A stretch of 7,344 nt of DNA from an uncultured Rhodanobacteraceae bacterium (GTDB taxonomy: Bacteria > Pseudomonadota > Gammaproteobacteria > Xanthomonadales > Rhodanobacteraceae): contig CALFNI010000474.1 of assembly GCA_937902695.1 (NCBI GenBank), positions 1 through 7,344 of the forward strand. The letters run 5' to 3'. The notes under the pieces were generated by a model. That model was not told the origin of the DNA. It did not search any database and saw only the letters and a list, made by a program, of their open reading frames with translations. Below are positions 6,753-7,344 of this stretch, one piece after another. The translations under genes were made by a program, and so were the position numbers. Position 1 is the first letter of the stretch. The number at the start of each line of letters is the position of its first letter.

Positions 6753-6950
6753 TCAGGCGGGGAGCTTGCTCAGCGCCTCGTTGATGCGCGCGCACTTCGA
6801 CTCGAGCTCGTTGACGAGCGAGCTGCGATCGTTCGCGGCAGGCTGCGTCAGGCGCACGTCGTCGATCGCCATCTCGAGGCGACCCAGCTCGATCATCAGA
6901 TCGTGACGCAGGAACAGCGGATTGATGCTCAGGCTCGCAAGGTTGCTCAT
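6753..6950 (-). CDS. 65-residue conserved-looking small helical protein, function unknown, predicted sigma-54-controlled
   Basis: I do not recognise this protein. It begins MSNLASLSINPLFLRHDLMI and continues as two probable amphipathic helices: about 14-34 (rich in Leu, Ile, Glu, Asp and Arg) and about 42-62 (SSLVNELESKCARINEALSK), joined by a QPAAND turn. This suggests a small helical hairpin or coiled-coil dimer. There is one cysteine (53), no signal peptide and no membrane segment. The case for a real gene is strong despite its size: GGAG (6962-6959) lies 8 bases before the ATG, a sigma-54 promoter match would give a 23-base leader, and an intrinsic terminator follows the stop. The gene stands alone as its own transcription unit, convergent with pepN. 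The sigma-54 control suggests a condition-specific regulator or adaptor; this is inference only. Confidence 0.75.
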   Translation of the reverse strand: MSNLASLSINPLFLRHDLMIELGRLEMAIDDVRLTQPAANDRSSLVNELESKCARINEALSKLPA

Positions 6951-6958
6951 GACGCCGA

Positions 6959-6962
6959 CTCC
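6959..6962 (-). promoter_or_regulatory. ribosome binding site of the 65-residue gene
   Basis: The minus strand reads CTGGAG with the GGAG core 8 bases before the ATG at 6950. It supports this start. Confidence 0.65.
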
Positions 6963-6983
6963 AGTTATCCGTGCGAGGGATTG

Positions 6984-7000
6984 AGCAAGCAGCGTGCCAA
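6984..7000 (-). promoter_or_regulatory. sigma-54 (RpoN) -24/-12 promoter
   Basis: The minus strand reads TTGGCACGCTGCTTGCT. This matches the sigma-54 consensus YTGGCACG-N4-TTGCW at every fixed position, with exactly 10 bases between the invariant GG and GC. The predicted start point is near 6973, giving a 23-base leader that contains the Shine-Dalgarno of the 65-residue gene. Such promoters need an AAA+ enhancer-binding protein, and candidate sites for one lie upstream. Confidence 0.85.
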
Positions 7001-7005
7001 CGCAA

Positions 7006-7020
7006 GATCGGGTCCCGATC
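7006..7020. repeat. perfect 15-base palindrome next to the sigma-54 promoter
   Basis: GATCGGG-T-CCCGATC has 7-base perfect arms around one central base. It spans about -33 to -47 relative to the predicted start point, abutting the -24 box. It may be a protein-binding site, such as a repressor or modulator. No known operator is recognised. Confidence 0.4.
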
Positions 7021-7067
7021 GCATGCAGGCGAGTTCGCCGCAGGCGCGTGCCGTCGAGGAATCGCGT

Positions 7068-7109
7068 GTCAGTTCTGACGAGGCGCGTCCGATTCTGACC
7101 GCGCTGTCA
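7068..7109. promoter_or_regulatory. candidate enhancer-binding-protein sites (upstream activating sequences)
   Basis: GTCAG-TT-CTGAC (7068-7079) is an inverted repeat, and TGAC-N6-GTCA (7096-7109) is a second, related one. TTCTGAC occurs at 7073-7079 and again at 7093-7099, exactly 20 bases apart (about two helical turns). Relative to the predicted sigma-54 start point they lie at about -95 to -137, a usual distance for activator sites of this promoter class. A further GTCA is at 7147-7150. The cognate activator is not identifiable from this window. Confidence 0.55.
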
Positions 7110-7195
7110 CGACCGATCCTGCGCGTGCCAGGAATCCGCGACGGTCGTCACAGTCTGCCATTCGCCGATGCCGCTACGGTTCGGTCGCCGATACG
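7110..7195. other. non-coding spacer between the activator sites and the terminator
   Basis: I see no supported gene here. It holds an isolated GTCACAGTCTG stretch (7147-7157) that partly resembles the upstream repeat half-sites. Confidence 0.4.
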
Positions 7196-7227
7196 AAAAA
7201 GCCGCCGAGCTTTTCGTTCGGCGGCTT
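7196..7227 (-). terminator. strong intrinsic terminator for a minus-strand transcript entering from the right
   Basis: AAGCCGCCGA (7199-7208) pairs perfectly with TCGGCGGCTT (7218-7227), a 10-bp stem with a 9-base loop. On the minus strand the stem is followed directly by a T-run (7200-7196). No minus-strand coding region precedes it within the window, so it ends either a small RNA or a gene lying beyond the right edge. Confidence 0.85.
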
Positions 7228-7344
7228 CGATGGGTGCGGTGCTCGCGATCCGGGTTTTCGGTTCCTGGCGCCCGGCACCTGGTCCTCTTGGATTCCCCCT
7301 GTTCCTAAGACCGCCGGGCGCCAGCCTGCAAAAAGAAAAAGGCC
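7228..7344 (-). ncRNA. candidate structured small RNA or structured 3' region, strand favoured by the terminator
   Basis: CTGGCGCCCGGC (7265-7276) pairs perfectly with GCCGGGCGCCAG (7313-7324). The enclosed 36 bases can fold further: GGT/ACC, CTT/AAG and GGA/TCC pairs, with a loop reading ACAGGGGGAA on the minus strand. A strong minus-strand terminator lies downstream on that strand. At the window edge the minus strand begins GGCC-TTTTT-C-TTTTT, like the tail of another terminator, which would isolate this element as its own unit. No Rfam family was recognised: it lacks the signatures of 5S rRNA, SRP RNA, RNase P RNA and 6S RNA. Strand and 5' end are uncertain. Confidence 0.4.

Noticed and set aside
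6574..6906. A 110-codon plus-strand open frame past the pepN end
   Set aside because: It is out of frame with pepN, antisense to the small gene, and has no initiation signal.
6688..7005. A 105-codon minus-strand open frame overlapping the 65-residue gene
   Set aside because: It begins upstream of the predicted sigma-54 start point, runs through the terminator hairpin, and has no ribosome binding site.
7228..7344. 5S rRNA, SRP RNA, RNase P RNA or 6S RNA
   Set aside because: The characteristic conserved segments (for example the SRP GGAAGGAAGCAG loop) are absent.
1..7344. Mobile elements, CRISPR arrays, tRNA genes or phage attachment sites
   Set aside because: No transposase, terminal inverted repeats, spaced direct repeats or cloverleaf sequences were seen. 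Gene content and composition are uniform across the window.

Overview
The window is GC-rich (Burkholderia-like codon use rich in CG-ending codons, and many long spurious antisense ORFs). The gene families and base composition suggest a betaproteobacterium of the order Burkholderiales, probably Burkholderia or a close relative. This is inferred from composition and gene content; no rRNA or other decisive marker is present.

Layout, left to right. (1) Positions 1-1501, minus strand: tag, encoding DNA-3-methyladenine glycosylase I, followed through a 4-base ATGA overlap by a pentein-fold hydrolase of the CtlX/arginine-deiminase-related type. The last codons of the pentein gene lie outside the window. 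(2) Positions 1575-2459, plus strand: a ten-helix EamA/DMT-family transporter, divergent from tag. (3) Positions 2468-3907, minus strand: a PLP-dependent threonine/serine dehydratase of the serine-racemase type, then a small four-helix DUF2214 membrane protein. The second gene's ribosome binding site overlaps the stop codon of the first. (4) Positions 4005-6650, plus strand: a full-length M1 aminopeptidase N (pepN), divergent from the dehydratase. (5) Positions 6651-7344: mostly non-coding, with one 65-residue protein gene on the minus strand (6753-6950) and several regulatory elements.

Genes 1-4 look like ordinary chromosomal housekeeping and metabolic genes: alkylation repair, guanidino/ureido compound hydrolysis, export, amino-acid catabolism and peptide degradation. 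The most distinctive region is the last 700 bases. The 65-residue gene is preceded by a near-perfect sigma-54 (RpoN) -24/-12 element (TTGGCACG-N4-TTGCT) at the right distance from a good Shine-Dalgarno sequence. About 95-137 bases upstream of its predicted start point lie GTCAG/CTGAC inverted repeats, with TTCTGAC repeated exactly 20 bases apart. This looks like a complete sigma-54 control region, with an enhancer-binding-protein site, driving one small helical protein that I do not recognise.

Beyond it, a strong minus-strand terminator (7196-7227) is preceded on that strand by a 12-bp perfect stem enclosing a structured loop (7265-7324). This may be a small RNA or structured 3' end whose start is at or beyond the right edge.
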